This document shows, one piece after another, positions 40,716 through 49,799 of a stretch of 49,799 bases of DNA. Origin of the DNA: Deltaproteobacteria bacterium (GTDB taxonomy: Bacteria > Myxococcota_A > Polyangia > JACPQR01); the NCBI GenBank assembly GCA_016190375.1, contig JACPQR010000065.1, positions 1 to 49,799 on the forward strand. Reading direction: 5' to 3'. The translations under genes were made by a program, and so were the position numbers. The notes beneath the pieces were generated by a model. The model made no database searches. It had not been told where the DNA came from and saw only the letters and a list, made by a program, of their open reading frames with translations. Position 1 is the stretch's first letter. The number at the start of each line of letters is the position of its first letter.

Positions 40716-41042
40716 TCAGGCCCTCCTCAACACCTCGCCGCTGTTGGGGCGGATCAGGATCACGGGCTCGCCTTGCTGCCTGAGCTGCCCATCGGCCCCG
40801 TCCTGGACGGCTCTGAGCGCGTGCGCATCGGAGGCGACGCCTCCGGAGACGCCGTCGAGATCCGCGTCCGAGAGCGACCTCGCCTCTGCCAGGAGCTCGG
40901 CCTCGGAGTAGTCGTACCCCGCGGCCGCGGCCTTGGCGCGGAACTCGGCGAGTGGCATCTGTTCGGTGATTCCGAGCTGCTTGCGGAAAGCCGCGTCCTC
41001 GGCAATCTTGCTGACGAACTGACGAACGGTGAGGCTCCCCAT
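40716..41042 (-). CDS. RiPP precursor peptide with Nif11-like leader
   Basis: 108 aa from ATG 41042, with GGGAG 7 nt upstream (longer in-frame starts exist but add non-conserved sequence). Residues 1-68 match Nif11-type leaders: LTVRQFVSKIAEDAAFRKQL, then EFRAKAAAAGYDYSEAELLA and LSDADLDGVSGG, where the acidic helix and terminal Gly-Gly (67-68) are the usual protease/transport cleavage site. The predicted core, residues 69-108, starts VASDAHALRAV, contains GEPVILIRPNSGEVLRRA, and has no Cys, Ser-rich or Trp-rich pattern. The radical SAM gene follows directly. No transporter, peptidase or second precursor is visible nearby. Confidence 0.85.
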   Translation of the reverse strand: MGSLTVRQFVSKIAEDAAFRKQLGITEQMPLAEFRAKAAAAGYDYSEAELLAEARSLSDADLDGVSGGVASDAHALRAVQDGADGQLRQQGEPVILIRPNSGEVLRRA

Positions 41043-41122
41043 GTCAGGCTCCCAATCTGCCGTGGTCCGGAGGCACGATGCCCGACGGTGCCGTCGGCGT
41101 TTGTCGGGACTCTCCGCCATCA

Positions 41123-41139
41123 GCGGCCCCCGTGCCAAG
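41123..41139 (-). promoter_or_regulatory. Candidate sigma-54 promoter of the RiPP operon
   Basis: Minus strand TTGGCACGGGGGCCGCT fits the sigma-54 consensus YTGGCACGrnnnTTGCW except CC for TT; the GG(-24) and GC(-12) pairs are present at correct spacing. Transcription would start near 41111, leaving a leader of about 70 nt with a good ribosome site before the precursor. By-eye match, no enhancer site identified. Confidence 0.45.
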
Positions 41140-41240
41140 GTAATTGAGTGTTTGAGCGGAATCCGCTGAGCTTCAGGGCGATTCACTCGCCAGACGCGAT
41201 CCGGCCGTGGGCCCCCGGCGGCGTCCTCGGGGACGGCCAG

Positions 41241-41621
41241 TCAGGACCACCGCGCCCACGGACAGTGGTCGAGGATCCTTCGGTCCTTCGTCACGAGTCG
41301 TGCGTCGTCACACCTCGCGTTCGCGGCGATCAGACGGTCGAACGGGTCACGCGTCCACGTCAAGAGGAGCGCCTCCTCGACGACACGACCGAGCGGAGCG
41401 CCGGAGATCTGCAAGCCGAGCTCACCGATGAGCTCCTTGACGACGAGGTTCGCAGGTTCCGTGAGTCGCCCGATCTCGAACAGGAAGCCGAGCTCGAGGA
41501 TCGTCGCGCCGGAGATCGCGAGATCCGAGCGGACCAGCGCTGGCCATACCGGACGCAGCCGGGTCCGATCGCCCGCCCACAGCCACGCTGCCACGTGGGT
41601 GTCGAGGTGCAGGATCGACAC
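41241..41621 (-). CDS. vapC: VapC-type PIN-domain ribonuclease toxin
   Basis: 126 aa from GTG 41621, 4 nt after the antitoxin stop. Active-site acids: D7 (ILHLDTHV), E43 (ATILELGFL), D95 (TRDPFDRLIAA) and D113 (LVTKDRRIL). The DPFDRLIAANA segment is typical of the PIN subgroup whose antitoxins are Phd/YefM-like. Confidence 0.9.
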   Translation of the reverse strand: MSILHLDTHVAAWLWAGDRTRLRPVWPALVRSDLAISGATILELGFLFEIGRLTEPANLVVKELIGELGLQISGAPLGRVVEEALLLTWTRDPFDRLIAANARCDDARLVTKDRRILDHCPWARWS

Positions 41622-41625
41622 GGGG

Positions 41626-41901
41626 CTAGCTCCGACCTCGGGGAGCGGGATGCCGCCTGCGCCGTACGATGGCTCCGGAGGGTCGCCACTCCTGCGACCA
41701 GCCGATCTCGACGAGATCGTCCGGGTCGCCGACGATTCTCTCCGCATGCGGTGTGATGCGCTCGACGCCTGCCGGACGCGCCATCGGCGTGATCCGCAGC
41801 AGGCGCCCGCGCCGCTCGATCTCCGCGGGCTCGCCGGTCTCGAGGACGCGATCGAGGATCTTGTACAGGTCGCTTCGGAGTCGGGTTGCGTTGAGGCGCA
41901 T
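41626..41901 (-). CDS. Phd/YefM-family antitoxin
   Basis: 91 aa from ATG 41901. MRLNATRLRSDLYKILDRVL, then ETGEPAEIERRGRLLRITPM is the standard Phd/YefM domain; the C-terminal half contains EIGWSQEWRP, a likely toxin-binding helix. In-frame codons further upstream overlap the promoter and are less likely. Confidence 0.88.
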   Translation of the reverse strand: MRLNATRLRSDLYKILDRVLETGEPAEIERRGRLLRITPMARPAGVERITPHAERIVGDPDDLVEIGWSQEWRPSGAIVRRRRHPAPRGRS

Positions 41902-41937
41902 ACGAACGTACATAACGAACGTACGTGTTCGAGTCAA
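41902..41937 (-). promoter_or_regulatory. Leaderless promoter with direct-repeat operator
   Basis: Minus strand TTGACT (41937-41932), 17 bp, TATGTA (41914-41909), 7 nt, then ATG 41901. GTACGTTCGT occurs twice with a 13-bp period (plus-strand 41902-41911 and 41915-41924), abutting the start codon and overlapping the -10, as expected for autorepression. Confidence 0.55.
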
Positions 41938-42010
41938 GGCATCCGACGCTGCAGGGAACCCGCCCTTCGCAAACCAACAGGGCCAGCCAAGAGGTGGACA
42001 ACCCGCGCGG

Positions 42011-45655
<3,645 letters not shown>

Positions 45656-45736
45656 TGGCCCTTGGCGTCCCACGGCGGGGCGGCCGGGTCAAGTGTGAGG
45701 GCGCACCGCGGCCCGAGGCGAGGTAGACTCGAGGGG

Positions 45737-47431
45737 GTGGGTCCCTGTCGCATCGTCACGATCGCGCTCCTGGCCATGCCAGGCTGCACGGGGAAGGTGG
45801 AGGGTGCGGGGCCTTCGCTCACGACCGACGGCGGCACCGTGAGCTGCGAGCAGATCCGGTGCCCACCGCAGACCGAATGCGTCAACGGCGCCTGTGTCGG
45901 CTCCGACCCCTGCGGCGGCGTCGAGTGCGCGGACGGGCTCGCGTGCTCGCGCGGGAGCTGCGTCAGCGCCTCGCTCGACGAGGACGGCGACGGCTTCACG
46001 ATCGAGGCCGACTGCGACGACGGCGACCCGGAGATCATCCCGGGAAGCGTCAAGCTCTGCTCGTCCGCGTGCGCGGTGGGAACGACCACGTGCCTGCAGG
46101 GCCGGTGGCAGCCGTGCTCGGCCCCAACGGATTGTGCCTGCGAGCCGGGCGAGACCCGCGGCGAGAGCTGCGGACGCTGCGGCAGCGCAACCCGTGCCTG
46201 CAACGCCGACGGGACCTGGGCCGACCCGGGCGAGTGCCAGGGCGAGGGCGACTGCAGCGCGGGGGCCGTCTCCAGCTCGGTCTGTGAGGCTCGAGGCCCG
46301 TGCAGCCTTCAGACGAGGACCTGCACGGCCGACTGCGCATGGGGGCCGTGGGGCGACTGCGTCGACCGGAGCGAGTGCGAGCCGGGCGAGGACGAGGCAC
46401 GGACCTGCGGAGACTGCGGCGCGCAGGCGCGGGCCTGCAGCGCGCAGTGCCTCTGGGGCGCGTTCAGCGCGTGCGCCGACGAGGGCGACTGCGCGCCCGG
46501 GACGATCGAGCCGCGTGCCTGCGGCGCCTGCGGGACCGAGTCGAGGACCTGCGATGCGAGCTGCCGATGGAGCGGGTGGGGCGAGTGCGCCGAGGGCGCG
46601 TGCACGCCCGGCGAGGAGGAGTCACAGGGCTGCGGGCGCTGCGGGACGCAGACCCGGACGTGCGGCGACGACTGCAACTGGAGCGCCTGGGGAGCCTGCG
46701 GCGGCGAGGGCGTGTGCGCGGCCGCGACCCAGGAGACGGAGGGGTGCGGGAACTGCGGGACCAGGACACGGACCTGCGAGGCGGGCTGCACCTGGGGCGA
46801 CTGGGGCGATTGTGGCGGCGAGGGCGTCTGCGTGCCGAATGCCGCCGACGACGACGAATGCGGCAACTGCGGTCTGCGCTCGCGATCGTGCGGCGGCAAC
46901 TGCCAGTGGGGCGACTTCGGGGCCTGCCAGAACCAGGGCGCCTGCGCCCCGGACGCGACGGAGCAGCGGAGCTGCGGCCTCTGCGGCGAGCAGACGAGAA
47001 GGTGCGGTGACGACTGCGCGTGGCGCGACTACGCACAGTGCGGCGGACAGGCGATCGCGCTCCAGGCCTCGAACGGCCAGTACGTCGTCGCGGAGGGCGG
47101 CGGCGGCCGCGAGGTCAACGCCAACCGCGACGCCGTCGGGCCCTGGGAGACGTTCACGGTCGTCACGATCGACGACAACCACGTGGCGCTCCAGGCCTCG
47201 AACGGCCAGTACGTCGTCGCGGAGGGCGGCGGCGGCCGCGAGGTCAACGCCAACCGGGACGCCATCGGCGCCTGGGAGACCTTCACCCTCGTCACGATCG
47301 ACGCGAGCCACGTGGCGCTCCAGGCCTCGAACGGCCAGTACGTCGTCGCGGAGGGCGGCGGCGGCCGCGAGGTCAACGCCAACCGCGACGGCGTCGGGCC
47401 CTGGGAGACCTTCGGCCTGACATGCCAATGA
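45737..47431 (+). CDS. Cys-rich thrombospondin-like repeat lipoprotein with three identical C-terminal repeats
   Basis: 564 aa from GTG 45737 (TAGACT lies 7 nt upstream). Signal ends in a lipobox-like AMPGC. An EGF-like/Ca-binding segment follows (CADGLACSRGSC, DEDGDGFTIEADCDDGD). Residues about 133-436 contain eight modules of about 38 aa with pattern C-x-PG-x5-C-x-x-CG-x-x-x-R-x-C-x-x-x-C-x-W-x-x-W-x-x-C, like bacterial thrombospondin-type repeats. The end has three near-identical 43-aa units (ALQASNGQYVVAEGGGGREV, then NANRD and WETF), a beta-trefoil/fascin-like repeat probably binding sugars. A surface adhesin is likely. Confidence 0.82.
   Translation: MGPCRIVTIALLAMPGCTGKVEGAGPSLTTDGGTVSCEQIRCPPQTECVNGACVGSDPCGGVECADGLACSRGSCVSASLDEDGDGFTIEADCDDGDPEIIPGSVKLCSSACAVGTTTCLQGRWQPCSAPTDCACEPGETRGESCGRCGSATRACNADGTWADPGECQGEGDCSAGAVSSSVCEARGPCSLQTRTCTADCAWGPWGDCVDRSECEPGEDEARTCGDCGAQARACSAQCLWGAFSACADEGDCAPGTIEPRACGACGTESRTCDASCRWSGWGECAEGACTPGEEESQGCGRCGTQTRTCGDDCNWSAWGACGGEGVCAAATQETEGCGNCGTRTRTCEAGCTWGDWGDCGGEGVCVPNAADDDECGNCGLRSRSCGGNCQWGDFGACQNQGACAPDATEQRSCGLCGEQTRRCGDDCAWRDYAQCGGQAIALQASNGQYVVAEGGGGREVNANRDAVGPWETFTVVTIDDNHVALQASNGQYVVAEGGGGREVNANRDAIGAWETFTLVTIDASHVALQASNGQYVVAEGGGGREVNANRDGVGPWETFGLTCQ
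47057..47420 (+). repeat. Three 129-bp tandem repeats
   Basis: Units begin at 47057, 47186 and 47315; the first about 75 bp of each (GCGCTCCAGGCCTCGAACGG onward) are virtually identical also at silent sites. They encode the lectin-like C-terminus and indicate recent unit duplication or gene conversion. Confidence 0.9.
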
Positions 47432-47481
47432 AGAGGGCTCGGCCCGAGAGGCTCTGCGGAGCCGCTGAAGGTGCTTGACCG

Positions 47482-48147
47482 TCAGACCGGGGCGTGCGCG
47501 ATCCCGCGGAGCCGCGCCAGGACGGCCTCGAGGTCAGGCGGAAGGGGCGACAGGATCTCGATGCGCTCGGCGCGCCGGGGGTGGACGACGAGGAGGCGCG
47601 AAGCGTGCAGGAACATCCGGTCGAGCCCCAGCTCGGCGCGGAACCAGCGGTTGATCGGGCCCTTGCCGTAGGTGGTGTCGCCCACCACGTGATGGCGCTC
47701 CTGCTTCAGGTGGAACCGGATCTGGTGCCGTCGCCCCGTCTCGGGCAGGGCAGCGACCAGCGTGAAACGGTCACAGAACGTCTCGATCGGTACGATTCGC
47801 GTCCGCGCGTGGCGCTCGACGCCGTCCTCGGGCACCGGTCGATCGACGGCGATCTCGGCGGCGATGGGCCCGCGGCACAGGGCGAGGTACCGCTTGGTCC
47901 AGCGGCCCTCGCAGAGGTCGCTCGACAGGACCTGCGCTGCGCTCGCTCCCTTGGCGAAGACGAGGACGCCCGACGTCTGACAGTCCAGTCGATGGACCGG
48001 GAATACCTCGGCCCCGAGCTGCTCGCTCAGCCGATCACGGAGCACGAGCACGCCGGCGGCGCCGCGCGTGCGATGAACGACCGACCAGGCAGGCTTGTCG
48101 ATCGCCACGAACGCCGGGTCGTCGTGGAGGATTGGAAGCGCCGTCAC
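47482..48147 (-). CDS. RluA-family pseudouridine synthase, TruC-like
   Basis: 221 aa from GTG 48147; the frame stays open to 48234 but the conserved part begins LPILHDDPAFVAIDKPAW. The catalytic Asp is D55 in VHRLDCQTSGVLVFAK. GRRHQIRFHLKQERHHVVGD followed by TTYGKGPINRWFR is the TruC form of the C-terminal motif. TruC isomerises U65 in certain tRNAs; assignment to TruC over other RluA members rests on that last motif. Confidence 0.87.
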   Translation of the reverse strand: MTALPILHDDPAFVAIDKPAWSVVHRTRGAAGVLVLRDRLSEQLGAEVFPVHRLDCQTSGVLVFAKGASAAQVLSSDLCEGRWTKRYLALCRGPIAAEIAVDRPVPEDGVERHARTRIVPIETFCDRFTLVAALPETGRRHQIRFHLKQERHHVVGDTTYGKGPINRWFRAELGLDRMFLHASRLLVVHPRRAERIEILSPLPPDLEAVLARLRGIAHAPV

Positions 48148-48269
48148 GTGTCCCGCAGGATAGACGGGCGCCGACGCCGAGTCGAACCGAGCGAAGAGCT
48201 CCTCCACCGCCCGGGCACCTTCGCCAGCGTCCACCAGGCCGGAGGCCGGGCCTTCGTGAAGGACCGCGC

Positions 48270-48311
48270 GGGCGTCCCGGCGAGCGCCCCGCTGATCTCG
48301 TCGCAGCTATG
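48270..48311 (-). repeat. Shard of the small Cys-rich lipoprotein gene
   Basis: 42 bp match 22327-22368 at 41 positions. On the minus strand it encodes HSCDEISGALAGTPA, the middle of the lipoprotein at 22291-22542. It lies 25 kb from that gene, in the 229-bp gap before a TA module, which otherwise holds no gene. Confidence 0.85.
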
Positions 48312-48364
48312 GTCCTCTGAATGTGAAGCCGCCTGGCCTCGAGCGACTCCGATGTGTTTCATAG

Positions 48365-48370
48365 TATGCT
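48365..48370 (+). promoter_or_regulatory. Candidate -10 of the TA module at 48377
   Basis: TATGCT lies 6 nt before the ATG at 48377, the same position as in the other leaderless promoters, but no acceptable -35 is visible. Confidence 0.3.
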
Positions 48371-48376
48371 TCCGAG

Positions 48377-48718
48377 ATGGAAAGAATCATCTCGGTCACG
48401 GACCTGGTCCGGAATGCTGCGCGGATCGCCGAGGACGTCGAGACCGCGGGCACCGTCTACCGCATCACGCGTGGCGGTCGCGGAAGCATGGTGCTCGTCG
48501 ACGAGGAGTATTTCGATGGCTGGATGGCCGCGCTCGACGAGATGCGACGCAAGGACTGGCAGGTCGCCTGGGCCGAGACGAGTCGCGACATCGCTGCCCG
48601 ACGGGGGCGTAGCCTCGACGCCATCATGAAGGAGCACAGCCTTGAAGGTCCTCCTCACCCCAAGAGCCGAGAGCCAGCTCCTCGCTCTTCCCGAGCCCGC
48701 CGCGCGCAAGGTCGTTAG
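48377..48718 (+). CDS. Phd/YefM-like antitoxin with long toxin-gene overlap
   Basis: 113 aa. MERIISVTDLVRNAARIAED, then YRITRGGRGSMVLVDEEYFD is the Phd/YefM domain, with GRSLDAIMKEHSL as a C-terminal helix. The last 25 residues (Pro/Arg-rich) are read from DNA that also encodes the toxin start in another frame, a 77-nt overlap. Confidence 0.83.
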   Translation: MERIISVTDLVRNAARIAEDVETAGTVYRITRGGRGSMVLVDEEYFDGWMAALDEMRRKDWQVAWAETSRDIAARRGRSLDAIMKEHSLEGPPHPKSREPAPRSSRARRAQGR

Positions 48719-48908
48719 GGCGCTACGCGCTCTGCAGGGCGCGCCTCGGAGCGGATGCCCCTATCCAGACGACTCGCCTTTCCGAGGCGCCTTCTACAAG
48801 GTCGTGGTCGTCAAGGCCCGTCGCTGGTCCTACCGGATCACGTACGACATCCACGGCGAAGTGCTGTGGGCCATGACACGCAACCCGGGAGGCGAACATG
48901 GCTGGTGA
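48642..48908 (+). CDS. RelE/ParE-superfamily toxin
   Basis: 88 aa, apparently from TTG 48642, placed inside the antitoxin gene. KVLLTPRAESQLLALPEPAA, then GAFYKVVVVKARRWSYRITY and GEVLWAMTRNP follow the RelE/ParE fold, with W-x-Y-R-I-x-Y near the active region. The TTG start and overlap should keep toxin output below antitoxin output. Confidence 0.83.
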   Translation: MKVLLTPRAESQLLALPEPAARKVVRALRALQGAPRSGCPYPDDSPFRGAFYKVVVVKARRWSYRITYDIHGEVLWAMTRNPGGEHGW

Positions 48909-49626
48909 ACGCGCTCGCGACGCCGACGCGTCGGTCCCTGAACGGGCTTGGTGGGCGTGCGACCTGGCGCTGGTCTGCGTGATGGCGTGTGGATGCGGCA
49001 CGATCGACCCTCCGGGCTTCAGCCGGTTGAGTCGGTCCGAGCCGATGGCGATCACGGCAACGCCCTGGCGCGCGTATGGCTTCGCGCCGATGATGTGGGA
49101 CCTCCCGGACGGACGCCGGATCCGGGTGCGAATCGACCGGGCTCTCGTGACGTCGGGTGGGGACGTCAGGCGCGCCGATCTGGCCTTCGACGTCGCCTTG
49201 GAAAGCGCCTCGTCGATTCGCTGCGAGACAGCGCCCTCTGGCCCCGTGTCCGGGACCCGCTTCGGCTGCTGGTCAGGCGATGACGATGCCGCCTTCCACC
49301 GCTTCTGGATGGCACGAGGCTCGGGCTGCTCCTCGGGAAGCGAGATCCTGATGGAGACGCTGACGAACCCCGCGTGCTGGGTCGGCGACCTGACCACGTC
49401 CGGCCAGCGGTACGTCGTCCGGTACGGGTACCTCGAGACGTCCGACGCGGCCATCGACCGCATCGCCTGGGTCGACTCGACGGACGCCACCGTGCTCGCT
49501 GCCGATCTGGTCTCCGAGATGCGCATCGACCTCTTTCCAAGGAGCAGGAGCCTTGCCTCGATCGACGATTCCCTTCTCCTTCAGACCGTGGCGCTGCACT
49601 GGTGGGGCCACGCTGCCAGCCGCTAG
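48898..49626 (+). CDS. Putative lipoprotein of unknown function
   Basis: 242 aa from ATG 48898, overlapping the toxin by 11 nt. A hydrophobic stretch LALVCVMACGCG (about 23-34) looks like a lipobox but sits behind an unusually long, hydrophilic N-terminus, so the true start is uncertain; no better start codon is visible. The rest has eight or so cysteines-poor beta strands (RRIRVRIDRALVTSGGDV, GQRYVVRYGYLETSD, VLAADLVSEMRIDLFP). No family recognised. Confidence 0.6.
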   Translation: MAGERARDADASVPERAWWACDLALVCVMACGCGTIDPPGFSRLSRSEPMAITATPWRAYGFAPMMWDLPDGRRIRVRIDRALVTSGGDVRRADLAFDVALESASSIRCETAPSGPVSGTRFGCWSGDDDAAFHRFWMARGSGCSSGSEILMETLTNPACWVGDLTTSGQRYVVRYGYLETSDAAIDRIAWVDSTDATVLAADLVSEMRIDLFPRSRSLASIDDSLLLQTVALHWWGHAASR

Positions 49627-49799
49627 CGGCTCGCGGCGCAGATTCGGCCAGGGGTTGGGGGCCGGCGGTGGCCAGCTGGTGGCCGCTACTTCCGGACGAA
49701 CAGGCAACAGGCAACAGGCAATGGCAACGGGGAACCGCCGGATCAGATCGCGGAGTGCGGTCCTCGGCGCTTGAAGCCGTCCAACCAGGCTCTGTTCCG
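49627..49799. other. Non-coding end of window with heptanucleotide repeat
   Basis: No gene seen. CAGGCAA stands three times in tandem at 49701-49721, followed by TGGCAAC; the unit is the near-complement partner of the repeat at 130-150. Confidence 0.6.

Overview
The window is about 70% GC by eye and almost fully coding on both strands. It looks like chromosomal DNA of a Myxococcota-type (former Deltaproteobacteria) soil or sediment bacterium, possibly a metagenome-assembled genome. Grounds: a eukaryotic-like kinase homologue with PEGA domains, many lipoproteins with Asp/Ala-rich linkers, FG-GAP/VCBS and thrombospondin-like repeat proteins, vWA lipoproteins and the codon bias. The taxonomic call is an inference. 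I saw no rRNA, tRNA or CRISPR.

Layout. 0.3-5.6 kb: degenerate Ser/Thr kinase with PEGA domains, FabH-like ketosynthase, OsmC protein, a wrecked kinase/VapBC junction and a Dus enzyme. 5.7-10.3 kb: a TetR remnant translationally coupled to an RND adaptor and RND pump. 10.3-18.6 kb: a patchwork of gene fragments (5' copy of a secreted-protein gene, core-deleted nucleotidyltransferase, repeat-protein piece, NtrC C-terminus, reverse transcriptase palm piece, pump shards) mixed with intact genes: two toxin-antitoxin (TA) modules, two overlapping LuxR regulators and a frameshifted FG-GAP lipoprotein. 18.9-25.6 kb: secreted or lipid-anchored proteins and more short duplicated shards. 25.9-28.4 kb: ECF sigma factor overlapping a YfbK-type vWA protein. 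28.4-29.1 kb: Phd/VapC module. 29.2-34.4 kb: lipoprotein and a 1271-aa protein that appears to join a PQQ-type propeller, VIT, vWA and TonB C-terminal domains. 34.5-38.5 kb: polyprenol/phytol-kinase-like membrane protein between direct repeats, then a DUF5722 glycosidase-like protein coupled to an alpha-toroid protein. 38.6-41.0 kb: a compact RiPP locus, a Nif11-type leader precursor followed by a B12-binding radical SAM enzyme. 41.2-41.9 kb: Phd/VapC. 42-45.7 kb: cobalamin-dependent methionine synthase. 45.7-49.6 kb: Cys-rich repeat lipoprotein, TruC-like pseudouridine synthase, RelE-type TA module and a last lipoprotein.

Three themes stand out. (1) The RiPP locus (40.7-41.1 kb upstream end) has a candidate sigma-54 promoter and a Cys-free predicted core, and is the best candidate for an undescribed product. 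(2) Short (28-150 nt), nearly identical pieces of genes in this window recur elsewhere in it, next to many truncated genes, suggesting repeated small-scale duplication and deletion. (3) Eight TA-type loci (five intact, three decayed) occur in 50 kb, and several share one promoter architecture: -35, 17-18 bp, -10, then 6-7 nt to the start codon, implying leaderless mRNAs.
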